A stretch of 5,690 nucleotides of DNA from Pseudomonadota bacterium (GCA_021323815.1 JAJPKG010000109.1:1-5690); one strand, 5' to 3'; shown: positions 1 to 5,690, numbered from the stretch's first letter. Notes: generated by a model not told the origin, from the letters alone. A program made the numbers and translations.

Positions 1-2
1 CG

Positions 3-653
3 CCGGAACCGGACGGCACCATTCGGGGGATGGCGATTGTGGAGGAGGCGCGCGCGCGCGGCAAGGGCGTCATCATCCCCACCGCGCACTTCGGCAACTG
101 GGATGTCGCGGGCATGCTGGTGGCGGAGCGCGGCGATCTGTATGTCATCGCCGAAGCGCTGAAAGACGAGCGGCTCAACCAGCTGTTGCAGCGGCAGCGC
201 AAAGCCAAAGGGATGATCGTGCTGATGATCGAAGACGCCCTGCGCCCGATGATGCGCGTGCTGCGCGACGGCGGCATTGTGGCGACGCCGGTGGATCGCC
301 CCCTGCCGCCGGGCGAAGGCGTGCCGGTGCGCTTCTTTGGCCGCACCACCTATGTGCCACGTGGGATGAGCGCGCTGGCGGTGAAACTGGGAGCCAGCAT
401 CGTGCCGGGTTTCGTCTGGTATGGCCGCGACGGTGGTTTCCGCGCGCGCGTCTGCCCGCCGGTGGTCATCACCCCCAGCGGCGACACCGAGGCCGACATC
501 ATCCGCGCCACCCAGGTGATGTATGATGCGCTGGAAGCGCAGATCCGCGAAGATCCGACACAGTGGTATATGTTCCGTCGCTTCTGGCCGGCGGAAGACG
601 TGCCAGCGTCTGGTCGTACTGCGCAGGCAACGGAAACGGCGCGCCATGAATAA
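3..653 (+). CDS. Lysophospholipid acyltransferase-family protein (PatA/HtrB-like), 5'-truncated
   Basis: This enzyme probably transfers an acyl chain from acyl-CoA or acyl-ACP to a sugar or glycerol hydroxyl of a membrane lipid, at the inner face of the membrane. Counting from the in-frame Met at position 30, it shows the family's catalytic H-X4-D motif (HFGNWD, H20 and D25). The central block follows, with D89-R90 and then GVPVRFFG (97-104) and the substrate-pocket segment ending PRG (110-112). The C-terminal DPTQWYMFRRFW pattern (175-186) is also typical. The frame is open to the left edge with no stop. Full-length relatives have roughly 100 residues before the HX4D motif, so the real start lies upstream and the Met at 30 is internal. 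The HxGNWD wording is closer to phosphatidylinositol mannoside acyltransferase (PatA) than to lipid A acyltransferases. A PimA-like and a PgsA-like gene downstream support that reading. The acceptor is inferred. Its stop overlaps the next gene, implying co-translation. Confidence 0.88.
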   Translation, partial: PEPDGTIRGMAIVEEARARGKGVIIPTAHFGNWDVAGMLVAERGDLYVIAEALKDERLNQLLQRQRKAKGMIVLMIEDALRPMMRVLRDGGIVATPVDRPLPPGEGVPVRFFGRTTYVPRGMSALAVKLGASIVPGFVWYGRDGGFRARVCPPVVITPSGDTEADIIRATQVMYDALEAQIREDPTQWYMFRRFWPAEDVPASGRTAQATETARHE

Positions 654-1578
654 AACACTGCTTTTTCGCCTGGCCTTTCGCTGGCTGCCACATGTGCCAC
701 GCGGGCTGGTGCGCGGCGCTGTGGAAGCGGCGGCGCTGGGCGCATATGCCTTCGCCGCCACCACGCGCCGCCGTGTGCGCCGCAACCTGCGCCACATCCC
801 CACGCTGGCGGCGAACCCGCTCGCGCTGGAACGTGCCACGCGCCGCGCCTTCCGCTTCCTGATGCTGAATTACATGGATCTCTTCGTGCCCCCGCCAGCG
901 GATGCGCTGCTGCGCTTTCCGATCCGCAACATTGAGGCATTGCGCGCGGTGCAGGCAGCAGGGCGAGGGTGCATCTTTCTGGCGGTACATAGCGCGGCAT
1001 TCGAGTGGGGCCGCTACGCGATGCCGCCGGTGTTGGGCACGCCGGTGATGGGACCGGTGGAAGCAGTGCAGCCGCCGGAGTTGCTCGCGTTGCTGCTCGC
1101 AGAGCGGGGAAAATCGGGCGTCCGTTTCTTGCCCATCACCGAGGGCGCGACCTTGCGCGAGATGATCGCCGCGCTGCGACGCAATGAAACGGTGCTGCTG
1201 GCGCTGGATCGCGATGTGCTGCATACTGGGGTGGTCATGCCGTTCTTCGGCGCGCCGGCACGCATCCCGACGGGTCCCATCGCGCTGGCACGACTCACCG
1301 GCGCGCCGATTGTGATGGGAACGCTCTGGCGCTCCGGCATGAACGGCCTGGAAGGAACCGTCATCACCTTTCCGCCGGATCTGGTGGGGCCGGAAACGCG
1401 CGGCGACGAGGCGGTGCGCCGCGCGCTGGCTCCCCTGGTGGCCGCGATGGAACGGGAGATCCAGCAGCATCCAGAGCAATGGCTGGCGGCGTTCACCGAT
1501 GACGTGTGGCTCGCGCCGGAACAAACCGCGCCACCAGCGGAGCTTCCGGCGGAAAATTCCCGCGCTTCCGCCGGCTAA
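646..1578 (+). CDS. Second lysophospholipid acyltransferase-family protein (HX4E variant)
   Basis: A complete 310-residue protein of normal family length. It has a basic N-terminal helix region with the family-like RRRVRRNLRH (41-50) and a catalytic H-X4-E motif (HSAAFE, H115 and E120). A DRD triplet (188-190), the block MPFFGAPARIPTG (198-210) and a C-terminal HPEQW (275-279) followed by an F-x4-W segment complete the pattern. The fold and blocks match the HtrB/LpxL/PatA superfamily, in which Glu in place of Asp is known. The start at 646 is chosen because it overlaps the previous stop (ATGAATAA) and gives the usual N-terminus. The frame is open further upstream to 523, but that stretch lies wholly inside the preceding gene. 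The ribosome binding site is weak (GGAAA at 632-636), fitting translational coupling. The protein is clearly diverged from its neighbour, so it may acylate a different position or lipid. Substrate is unknown. The C-terminal 25 residues are a Pro/Ala/Glu-rich tail. Confidence 0.87.
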   Translation: MNKTLLFRLAFRWLPHVPRGLVRGAVEAAALGAYAFAATTRRRVRRNLRHIPTLAANPLALERATRRAFRFLMLNYMDLFVPPPADALLRFPIRNIEALRAVQAAGRGCIFLAVHSAAFEWGRYAMPPVLGTPVMGPVEAVQPPELLALLLAERGKSGVRFLPITEGATLREMIAALRRNETVLLALDRDVLHTGVVMPFFGAPARIPTGPIALARLTGAPIVMGTLWRSGMNGLEGTVITFPPDLVGPETRGDEAVRRALAPLVAAMEREIQQHPEQWLAAFTDDVWLAPEQTAPPAELPAENSRASAG

Positions 1579-1595
1579 GCCATCTTTCACGCGGA

Positions 1596-1624
1596 TTTAA
1601 CGTGCAAGGGATACACTGTATCAT
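1596..1624 (+). promoter_or_regulatory. Candidate sigma70-type promoter for the GT4/PgsA-like pair
   Basis: TTTAAC (1596-1601) and TATCAT (1619-1624) are separated by 17 bases, in an AT-rich island within GC-rich surroundings. The -10 matches TATAAT at five of six bases, while the -35 matches TTGACA at only three. Transcription would start near 1631, inside the dyad element described next. It could drive the glycosyltransferase and phosphatidyltransferase genes independently of the acyltransferases. Such matches arise easily by chance in AT-rich sequence. Confidence 0.35.
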
Positions 1625-1645
1625 AGGGGTTGGCGCTATGATACA
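1610..1645. repeat. Cluster of GATACA/TGTATC dyads (putative operator or leader hairpin)
   Basis: Three copies of one half-site lie in 36 bases: GATACA (1610-1615), TGTATC (1617-1622) and GATACA (1640-1645). The first two form a perfect 13-base palindrome with one central base. The second and third sit in a 10-base perfect inverted repeat, TGTATCATAG (1617-1626) and CTATGATACA (1636-1645), with a 9-base spacer. No T-tract follows, so it is not a normal terminator. It overlaps the candidate -10 and ends 51 bases before the glycosyltransferase start. This fits an operator for a dimeric DNA-binding regulator, or an RNA hairpin in a read-through transcript. The symmetry is seen directly; the role is inferred. 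Confidence 0.55.
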
Positions 1646-1686
1646 ATGGAAACCGAGAGAGCCGTTGCCAGGTGCGATGCCGGAAA

Positions 1687-1691
1687 GGGAG
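1687..1691 (+). promoter_or_regulatory. Ribosome binding site deciding the GT4 start
   Basis: GGGAG lies five bases before the ATG at 1697. It favours that start over the in-frame ATG at 1646, which lies against the inverted repeat, has no such site and would add 17 residues absent from the family. Confidence 0.7.
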
Positions 1692-1696
1692 CGCGG

Positions 1697-2986
1697 ATGA
1701 AGATAGCCCTCGTTTCGCCCTATGATTGGAGCTATCCCGGCGGCGTGCGCAGCCACATTGAGCATTTGGCGGTGGAACTGCGCAATCGCGGCCACAGCGT
1801 GCGCATCCTCACTCCGGCGACCGGCCCCAAGAGCATGGTCAAAGAACAGGATGTGCTCAAACTGGGCTGGGCCGCGCCCGTGCGCTTCAACGGCTCGGTG
1901 GCGCGCATTGGCGTCGCCCCTGCCATTCCGCGTTCCATGAAACCGCGCCTGCGCCGCCTGCTGGAACGCGAGCGCTTCGACGTGGTGCATCTGCATGAGC
2001 CGTTTGTCTCGCCCCTGACGCTCGACACGCTCTGGCTGGCGCACGAACTGGGGATCGCGTGTGTCGCCACCTTCCATGCATCCTCGAACCGGCGCACCTC
2101 ACCAACGGTGATGGCCTATGCGATGGCCAGCCCGATTCTGAAGAAATTCTATTTTCCGCGCCTGGATGCCTGCATTGCTGTCTCAGAGGCAGCCCGCACG
2201 CATGTGGCGCGCTTTTTCGCCGCCGACTTCAACATCATTCCTAACGGCATTGATCCCGAACGCTTTACCAACGTTCCCCGCCTGCCGCAATTCGATGACG
2301 GCAAGCGCAACATCTTATTTTTGTCGCGCATGGAACCGCGCAAGGGCTTGCGCTATCTGCTCAAAGCCATCCCGCGCGTACGCGATTATTGCAACGATCC
2401 CACCATGCCGCCGGTGCGCTTCATTTTGGCGGGCGAGGGGCCTGAGCGCTTGCAATATCAACGGTTTGTCGCCAAGCACGGGTGGAATGAAGTGGTCTTC
2501 ACCGGCTATGTGGCCGAGGCTGAGAAGCCGTCCTATTTCGCCAGCGCCGACATCTATTGCGCGCCCAGCACCGGCAACGAGAGCCAGGGGATCATCCTGC
2601 TGGAAGCAATGGCATCCGGCGTTCCCGTAGTGGCCTCGGATATTCCAGGCTATCGGACCGTCATTTCGGGACCGGAGTATGGCATTTTGACGCCGCCACG
2701 CGATGCCGAGCGTCTGGCATGGGCGCTGTGCCACCTGTTGCGTGACGACGAGCTGCGCGCGCGCATCGGGCGGCAAGGACGAGAGCGTGCCCTGCACTAT
2801 AGCTGGGCGCAGGTCGCCGGCGACATCGAGGCCGTCTATCGCGAAGGCATCTTGCGGGCAGCGCAAAAGCGGCGGATGCAGGCGAAGGAAGGGACTTCCG
2901 TCCTCACCTCCTTCGAGGCAGGGGGCGTATCGGGCGCGACTTCTGTCTGGGCTATTTCCCCTTTTGATGAAAATGTTGTAGAATGA
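1697..2986 (+). CDS. GT4-family glycosyltransferase, PimA-like (phosphatidylinositol mannosyltransferase type)
   Basis: A 429-residue GT-B retaining glycosyltransferase that most likely moves a sugar from a nucleotide donor (GDP-mannose in PimA) to a phosphoinositol-type lipid at the cytoplasmic membrane face. The N-terminal domain opens with MKIALVSPYDWSYPGGV (1-17), with the donor-loop glycines at 15-16. HLHEP (98-102) and TFHAS (125-129) follow. The linker has NGID (183-186). The C-terminal domain has SRMEPRKG (210-217; R211 and K216 would bind the donor phosphates) and the GT4 E-X7-E signature (E295 and E303, in ESQGIILLEAMASGVPVVAS). The opening and the EPRKG block are closer to PimA than to generic GT4 enzymes. 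Residues after about 385 form a charged tail that looks poorly conserved. The neighbouring PgsA-like and PatA-like genes support the lipid-acceptor assignment. The exact sugar and acceptor are inferred, and another diacylglycerol or lipid glycosyltransferase remains possible. Confidence 0.85.
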   Translation: MKIALVSPYDWSYPGGVRSHIEHLAVELRNRGHSVRILTPATGPKSMVKEQDVLKLGWAAPVRFNGSVARIGVAPAIPRSMKPRLRRLLERERFDVVHLHEPFVSPLTLDTLWLAHELGIACVATFHASSNRRTSPTVMAYAMASPILKKFYFPRLDACIAVSEAARTHVARFFAADFNIIPNGIDPERFTNVPRLPQFDDGKRNILFLSRMEPRKGLRYLLKAIPRVRDYCNDPTMPPVRFILAGEGPERLQYQRFVAKHGWNEVVFTGYVAEAEKPSYFASADIYCAPSTGNESQGIILLEAMASGVPVVASDIPGYRTVISGPEYGILTPPRDAERLAWALCHLLRDDELRARIGRQGRERALHYSWAQVAGDIEAVYREGILRAAQKRRMQAKEGTSVLTSFEAGGVSGATSVWAISPFDENVVE

Positions 2987-3000
2987 GAGTAAATCTGGCG

Positions 3001-3005
3001 AGAGG
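3001..3005 (+). promoter_or_regulatory. Ribosome binding site of the phosphatidyltransferase gene
   Basis: AGAGG lies five bases before the ATG at 3011, within the 24-base gap after the glycosyltransferase stop. This supports the chosen start and co-transcription of the two genes. Confidence 0.55.
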
Positions 3006-3010
3006 TCGCT

Positions 3011-3658
3011 ATGTTTGGAACGCAAGTGCAACAGCGGGCGCGGTCCATTGCCGAACAGATCGTGCGCCCGGTGGCGGCTTTGCGCATTTCACCCAACATG
3101 GTTTCGTTCGCCGGCCTTATCCTCAACGCGGTGGCGGCGCTGGTTATCGCACTGGGTCCGCTGCGTTGGGGGGGAGCGTTGGTGCTTTTTTCGGGTGTCT
3201 TCGACATGTTCGACGGCGCAGTCGCACGCGTACAGAAGAAAAGCTCCACGTTCGGCGCGTTTCTTGATTCGACGCTCGACCGCTATGCGGAAGGCTTGCT
3301 CTTTTTAGGCATCATCTTTCACGCGACGCGGGTGGAGCATGCGAGTGGCACTCTGACCACGCTGCTGGCGCTGGCATATGGCGCAGCGATCTTATCGCTG
3401 ATCGTCAGTTATACGCGCGCGCGAGCCGAAGGGCTGGGCATGGAGTGCAAAGTGGGCATCATGGAACGTCCTGAGCGCGTGCTGCTGCTTGGGATTGGGC
3501 TGTTGATCGGCAATGAAATCGGCTTGCTGTGGATGTTGGTGGCGTTTGTGGTGTTGACGGGTTTCACCGGCTTGCAACGCATCATCCATGTGTGGCGCAC
3601 CAGCGCCCCCGAATCCGCCGGCCACCCTCCCAAGACAACCGCCCGCCGGATGCCGTAG
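3011..3658 (+). CDS. CDP-alcohol phosphatidyltransferase, phosphatidylinositol(-phosphate) synthase-like
   Basis: A 215-residue integral membrane enzyme that condenses CDP-diacylglycerol with an alcohol or polyol phosphate, releasing CMP. The full CDP-OH-P signature D-x2-D-G-x2-A-R-x8-G-x3-D-x3-D is intact (D65, D68, G69, A72, R73, G82, D86, D90), giving the four metal-binding and catalytic aspartates. About six hydrophobic segments are visible, near 31-50, 52-66, 94-106, 114-134, 157-170 and 171-188. The segment SYTRARAEGLG (133-143) followed by GIMERPERV (149-157) resembles the SY-x-KARAE and ERPER blocks of actinobacterial phosphatidylinositol-phosphate synthases. This favours an inositol-phosphate acceptor over glycerol phosphate or serine. 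It follows the PimA-like gene by 24 bases, so it likely supplies that enzyme's lipid acceptor. Archaetidylinositol-phosphate-synthase-like or another head-group specificity cannot be excluded. The last 20 or so residues are a Pro/basic tail. Confidence 0.85.
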   Translation: MFGTQVQQRARSIAEQIVRPVAALRISPNMVSFAGLILNAVAALVIALGPLRWGGALVLFSGVFDMFDGAVARVQKKSSTFGAFLDSTLDRYAEGLLFLGIIFHATRVEHASGTLTTLLALAYGAAILSLIVSYTRARAEGLGMECKVGIMERPERVLLLGIGLLIGNEIGLLWMLVAFVVLTGFTGLQRIIHVWRTSAPESAGHPPKTTARRMP

Positions 3659-3675
3659 GTCTTTATCCTTTTGTT

Positions 3676-3718
3676 GCCGGGAAGGTCAGGAACGTGATAC
3701 GCTCCCCTGCTTCCCGGC
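3676..3718 (+). other. Long imperfect hairpin after the lipid operon
   Basis: GCCGGGAAG (3676-3684) pairs perfectly with CTTCCCGGC (3710-3718). After a two-base bulge, CAGG (3687-3690) pairs with CCTG (3706-3709). CGT (3693-3695) can then pair with ACG (3699-3701) around a GAT loop. This makes about 16 pairs in 43 bases, starting 18 bases past the phosphatidyltransferase stop. No T-run follows, so it may protect the transcript 3' end or belong to a structured leader rather than terminate transcription itself. Confidence 0.6.
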
Positions 3719-3724
3719 GGTTGC

Positions 3725-3747
3725 CGTTCGATACGAACGTTGCTTTT
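3725..3747 (+). terminator. Possible intrinsic terminator of the lipid operon
   Basis: CGTTCG (3725-3730) and CGAACG (3734-3739) form a six-pair stem with an ATA loop. It is followed at once by TTGCTTTT (3740-3747), six of eight bases T. The stem is short and the T-tract interrupted, so it would be a weak terminator. Its place 66 bases after the last lipid gene fits the role. Confidence 0.4.
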
Positions 3748-3750
3748 GCC

Positions 3751-3774
3751 GATATCTCCTTCATGAGAGATATC
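3751..3774. repeat. Inverted repeat GATATCTC / GAGATATC
   Basis: Eight-base perfect arms at 3751-3758 and 3767-3774 are separated by eight bases. It is AT-richer than its surroundings. It could be a hairpin in the transcript or a dyad operator for the downstream gene; the sequence does not decide between these. Confidence 0.5.
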
Positions 3775-3788
3775 TCTTGCCAGGCGGC

Positions 3789-3806
3789 TGCTTCTTGAAA
3801 GAAGCA
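3789..3806 (+). other. Tetraloop hairpin TGCTTCT-TGAA-AGAAGCA
   Basis: Seven perfect pairs (3789-3795 with 3800-3806) close a four-base loop. Its last base is the A of an ATG at 3806 that opens a 24-codon frame. A GCCGC-ATCA-GCGGC hairpin (3810-3823) follows three bases later. Confidence 0.5.
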
Positions 3807-4055
3807 TGGGCCGCATCAGCGGCGTGCGCTGGAAGATCGCCAACCAGCACGGGCCGCGATCTGCACCGCAGATAGATTGATAGACAGCATAACCGAGAGA
3901 ACCTGAGAGGCGTGAGAAAACAGACGGTGTTGAGCAGTCGCGCGCATACGCGCGCCGGGCGGCCCTTTGCGCATGGAGCGCGCCGCACACCATCCTTGCC
4001 GACCCTGATGTTCCGCCGCTTTCCACGCAGACCCCAGATGCCCCCTCGGTAGAGT

Positions 4056-4062
4056 AGGGAGA
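4056..4062 (+). promoter_or_regulatory. Ribosome binding site of the NYN-domain gene
   Basis: AGGGAGA lies two bases before the ATG at 4065, so its purine core sits three to five bases upstream, slightly tight. An in-frame TAG at 4050-4052 means no earlier start is possible, making 4065 the first usable codon. Confidence 0.65.
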
Positions 4063-4064
4063 AC

Positions 4065-5690
4065 ATGAACGACAAGGATCAGCCCACCACTGGGCCACAT
4101 GGCGGCACGGCTGCCATGAGCAATACATCGCCCGCCGGCACTGACGCCAATGGAACAACTCGCCCGCGCCGGCACCGTCGGCCCGCGCGCACGGGCCGCA
4201 CACCAGAAAACGGCGCGCCCGTCGAGGCGACGACGGATGCGAAGCTCGATACCCAGGATGCCGCAAACACGGCTGAGGCCCACGCTGAGTCGAATATGAA
4301 CGCCGGCACGCCCACTGAGACGAACCGGACCACGACGCGCCGGCGCAGCAGCCGCTCGCGCTCCAAAGCCCCCGCAGCCGAAGAGACCCCCGCAACGGAA
4401 ACGGCTCCGGCAGCCGAAGGGCCATCTATGCCGACACACGTTCAGGCCGAGACCGTCGCGCCCGAAAAACCAAATCCCTTGCCGGAACCAGAAGCGGAAG
4501 CGGCTCAGCCCACGCTGACCGCGCCGGAACCGCCCGCCGAGATTCAGTCGCCACAGGCCACCGCCGCGCCGGCAACCGAAGCTTCGACAGCGACATCTGC
4601 CGAACCAGCGGCGACACAACCGCCCGCGGATGCGCAGCCCAAATATCGCTATCGCTTTGATCGCCGCACGGTGCCGACAACCTTCCCCACCAGCAGTGCC
4701 GCCGCACCAGCATCCTCTGCGCGTGATCTGCGCCGGCGCGGACCGATGGCCAGCCAGTGGGCGCGCCCCATCACCCCGCCTGCGCCCGCTGTCGAGCGCG
4801 AAGCAGAACCGGAAGCAGAGGTCGAACCGCAGCCGCAGCCCACACCCAGCATGCAGCCGCCGCCAGCGCAACCCGAACCTGAAGAGATCGTGCTGCCGCG
4901 CGTGCCACGCACCGAACCGCCGTTGCGCCGCTATGCACCGCGCACCGAACCGGAAGTGGTGGTGGAAACCCTCGCTGAGGATGACGAAACGCCAGTCGCG
5001 GAAGACCCCCTGCCGGCGAGCGCCGACGTGGATGAAGAAACAAGCCAGGGCGGCGAGCGACGCGGCGGGCGCAATCGCCGTCGCCGCAGCAGCCGCAACG
5101 GCGGCGCTGCCCATGAGCATGAGGAAGCCCGCTCCGCGCAGCCCGCCTCATCTTCTGTGTCATCCGTTGCGACACAAGCACAAGCGATGTCCGGCGGCGC
5201 AACCGCCGCGCGCTATCCGCAGGCGCAGCCTTACAGCGCGCCGGAAGGTGCGGTTTCGCCCTACGGCTCGCCGGAACCGGCCCATGCGAAAGGCTTCGGC
5301 CCCACGCCACGCGGCATCGCCACTGAATATCGCGGCCCCACCAATTATGGGCATGCGCGCCTCAGCCGCGCAGCCAGCGAGGGCGCGCCGATCTCGGCAA
5401 ACCAACTCGCCAGCATTGTGATGGAAGCAATTCAGCAGCAGACGGATCGCCTGCTGGCCGAGCAGCGCCGGCACGGTCCCGCTTCAACCTTCACCATTGC
5501 CATGCCCTCCACCGAGCGCGTGGGCATCTTCGTGGATGTCGCCAATCTGCTCTATTCGTCGCGCAGCATGAGGCTGCCCATCGACTTTGGCCGGCTGCTG
5601 TCGTTCTTGAAGGGCGACCGCCGCCTGGTGCGCGCCCATGCCTATGCGCCCACCAGCCCCGAACCCTATGCCGACCAGCAATTCTTGCAG
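4065..5690 (+). CDS. NYN-domain (LabA/DUF88-like) putative RNase with very long disordered N-terminus, 3'-truncated
   Basis: The frame is open for 542 codons to the right edge with no stop. Residues 1 to about 440 are low-complexity, rich in Pro, Ala, Glu, Thr and Arg, and almost certainly disordered. Basic patches stand out at 33-42, 92-101 (RRRSSRSRSK) and 332-344 (RRGGRNRRRRSSR), the last directly after an acidic stretch (about 295-325). A short aromatic/basic island (PKYRYRFDRR) lies at 192-201, and PRTEP occurs twice (281-285, 292-296). A probable helix spans about 443-467. From V486 the sequence reads VGIFVDVANLLY, the first strand of a NYN/PIN-like nuclease domain, with D491 as the expected metal-binding aspartate and N494 as the conserved Asn. 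NYN domains are predicted or shown to cleave RNA. The arginine-rich tail suggests RNA or ribosome binding, which is inference. The rest of the catalytic domain lies outside the window. No functional tie to the lipid genes is evident. Confidence 0.82.
   Translation, partial: MNDKDQPTTGPHGGTAAMSNTSPAGTDANGTTRPRRHRRPARTGRTPENGAPVEATTDAKLDTQDAANTAEAHAESNMNAGTPTETNRTTTRRRSSRSRSKAPAAEETPATETAPAAEGPSMPTHVQAETVAPEKPNPLPEPEAEAAQPTLTAPEPPAEIQSPQATAAPATEASTATSAEPAATQPPADAQPKYRYRFDRRTVPTTFPTSSAAAPASSARDLRRRGPMASQWARPITPPAPAVEREAEPEAEVEPQPQPTPSMQPPPAQPEPEEIVLPRVPRTEPPLRRYAPRTEPEVVVETLAEDDETPVAEDPLPASADVDEETSQGGERRGGRNRRRRSSRNGGAAHEHEEARSAQPASSSVSSVATQAQAMSGGATAARYPQAQPYSAPEGAVSPYGSPEPAHAKGFGPTPRGIATEYRGPTNYGHARLSRAASEGAPISANQLASIVMEAIQQQTDRLLAEQRRHGPASTFTIAMPSTERVGIFVDVANLLYSSRSMRLPIDFGRLLSFLKGDRRLVRAHAYAPTSPEPYADQQFLQ

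Larger units (their letters stand above)
3659..4064. other. 406-base gap with no convincing gene; hairpin-rich first half
   Basis: No reading frame here has family resemblance together with a good ribosome binding site. Positions 3676-3823 hold five consecutive inverted repeats: 3676-3718, 3725-3739, 3751-3774, 3789-3806 and 3810-3823. About two thirds of the bases can pair locally. Positions 3824-3938 show no clear structure. A further 6-base CGCGCG repeat with a CATA loop lies at 3939-3954. I see no strong promoter for the downstream gene; TTGATA at 3877-3882 has no matching -10 at proper spacing. The gap probably combines the 3' end of the lipid operon with the leader of the NYN gene. A structured non-coding RNA is possible. 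Confidence 0.6.

Noticed and set aside
499..1590. 363-codon - strand frame across the two acyltransferase genes
   Set aside because: Shadow with His/Arg/Gln-rich composition and no motifs; the + strand genes carry intact family signatures.
1646..1696. Upstream in-frame ATG for the glycosyltransferase
   Set aside because: The extra 17 residues have no family match, there is no ribosome binding site, and the site abuts the inverted repeat.
2979..2984. TAGAAT as a -10 element before the phosphatidyltransferase gene
   Set aside because: No -35 at 16-18 bases upstream and no extended -10. It lies at the end of the glycosyltransferase coding sequence, and the short gap favours co-transcription.
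3684..3690. GGTCAGG as the core of a bacterial SRP RNA
   Set aside because: The matching GGAA tetraloop and AGCAG side are missing; the segment simply pairs within the long hairpin.
3903..3910. CTGAGAGG as part of a TPP riboswitch
   Set aside because: The other conserved TPP elements are absent nearby, and the motif alone is too short.
3659..4064. tRNA, CRISPR array or insertion-sequence end in the gap
   Set aside because: No cloverleaf, no regularly spaced direct repeats and no terminal inverted repeat with target duplication could be found by eye.
3816..5120. 434-codon open frame on the - strand opposite the NYN gene
   Set aside because: Its Arg/Gly/Cys-rich composition is what antisense reading of GC-rich Pro/Ala/Glu codons gives. 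No domain motif, no ribosome binding site, and the + frame has a clear NYN domain.
4630..5421. 263-codon + frame inside the NYN gene
   Set aside because: It is a +1 shadow of the low-complexity arm, rich in Arg, Pro, Ala and Ser, and ends before the NYN domain. The frame from 4065 is continuous and leads into VGIFVDVANL.

Overview
The window is GC-rich and holds five genes, all on the + strand. The protein types and the wording of their motifs suggest a Chloroflexota-like bacterium (for example an Anaerolineae or Caldilinea relative). An actinobacterium is the main alternative, because the lipid genes resemble the mycobacterial phosphatidylinositol mannoside (PIM) cluster. The taxonomic call is an inference; there is no rRNA or marker gene here to settle it.

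Positions 1-3658 form a membrane glycolipid cassette. It starts with a 5'-truncated lysophospholipid acyltransferase-family enzyme (HX4D motif, PatA/HtrB type). This overlaps by 8 bases a second, complete and diverged acyltransferase-family enzyme (HX4E motif). After a 118-base gap with an AT-rich, strongly dyad-symmetric putative control region come a GT4 glycosyltransferase resembling PimA and, 24 bases later, a CDP-alcohol phosphatidyltransferase resembling phosphatidylinositol-phosphate synthase (PgsA type). Together the four enzymes could make a phospholipid with a polyol head group, glycosylate it, and acylate the sugar or head group once or twice. That is PIM-like logic, but with a different gene order and an extra acyltransferase compared with the mycobacterial pgsA-patA-pimA cluster. 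The actual head group and sugar cannot be read from sequence.

Positions 3659-4064 are a 406-base gap without a convincing gene. Its first part (3676-3823) is almost entirely a chain of five consecutive hairpins, one of which looks like an intrinsic terminator for the lipid operon. The rest has one short GC-rich hairpin and the ribosome binding site of the next gene.

Positions 4065-5690 encode the first 542 residues of a protein that runs off the 3' edge. It has about 480 residues of low-complexity Pro/Ala/Glu/Arg-rich sequence with repeated arginine patches, a short helical segment, and then the start of a NYN (PIN-like, LabA/DUF88-type) nuclease domain. It is probably an independent RNA-processing gene unrelated to the lipid cassette.
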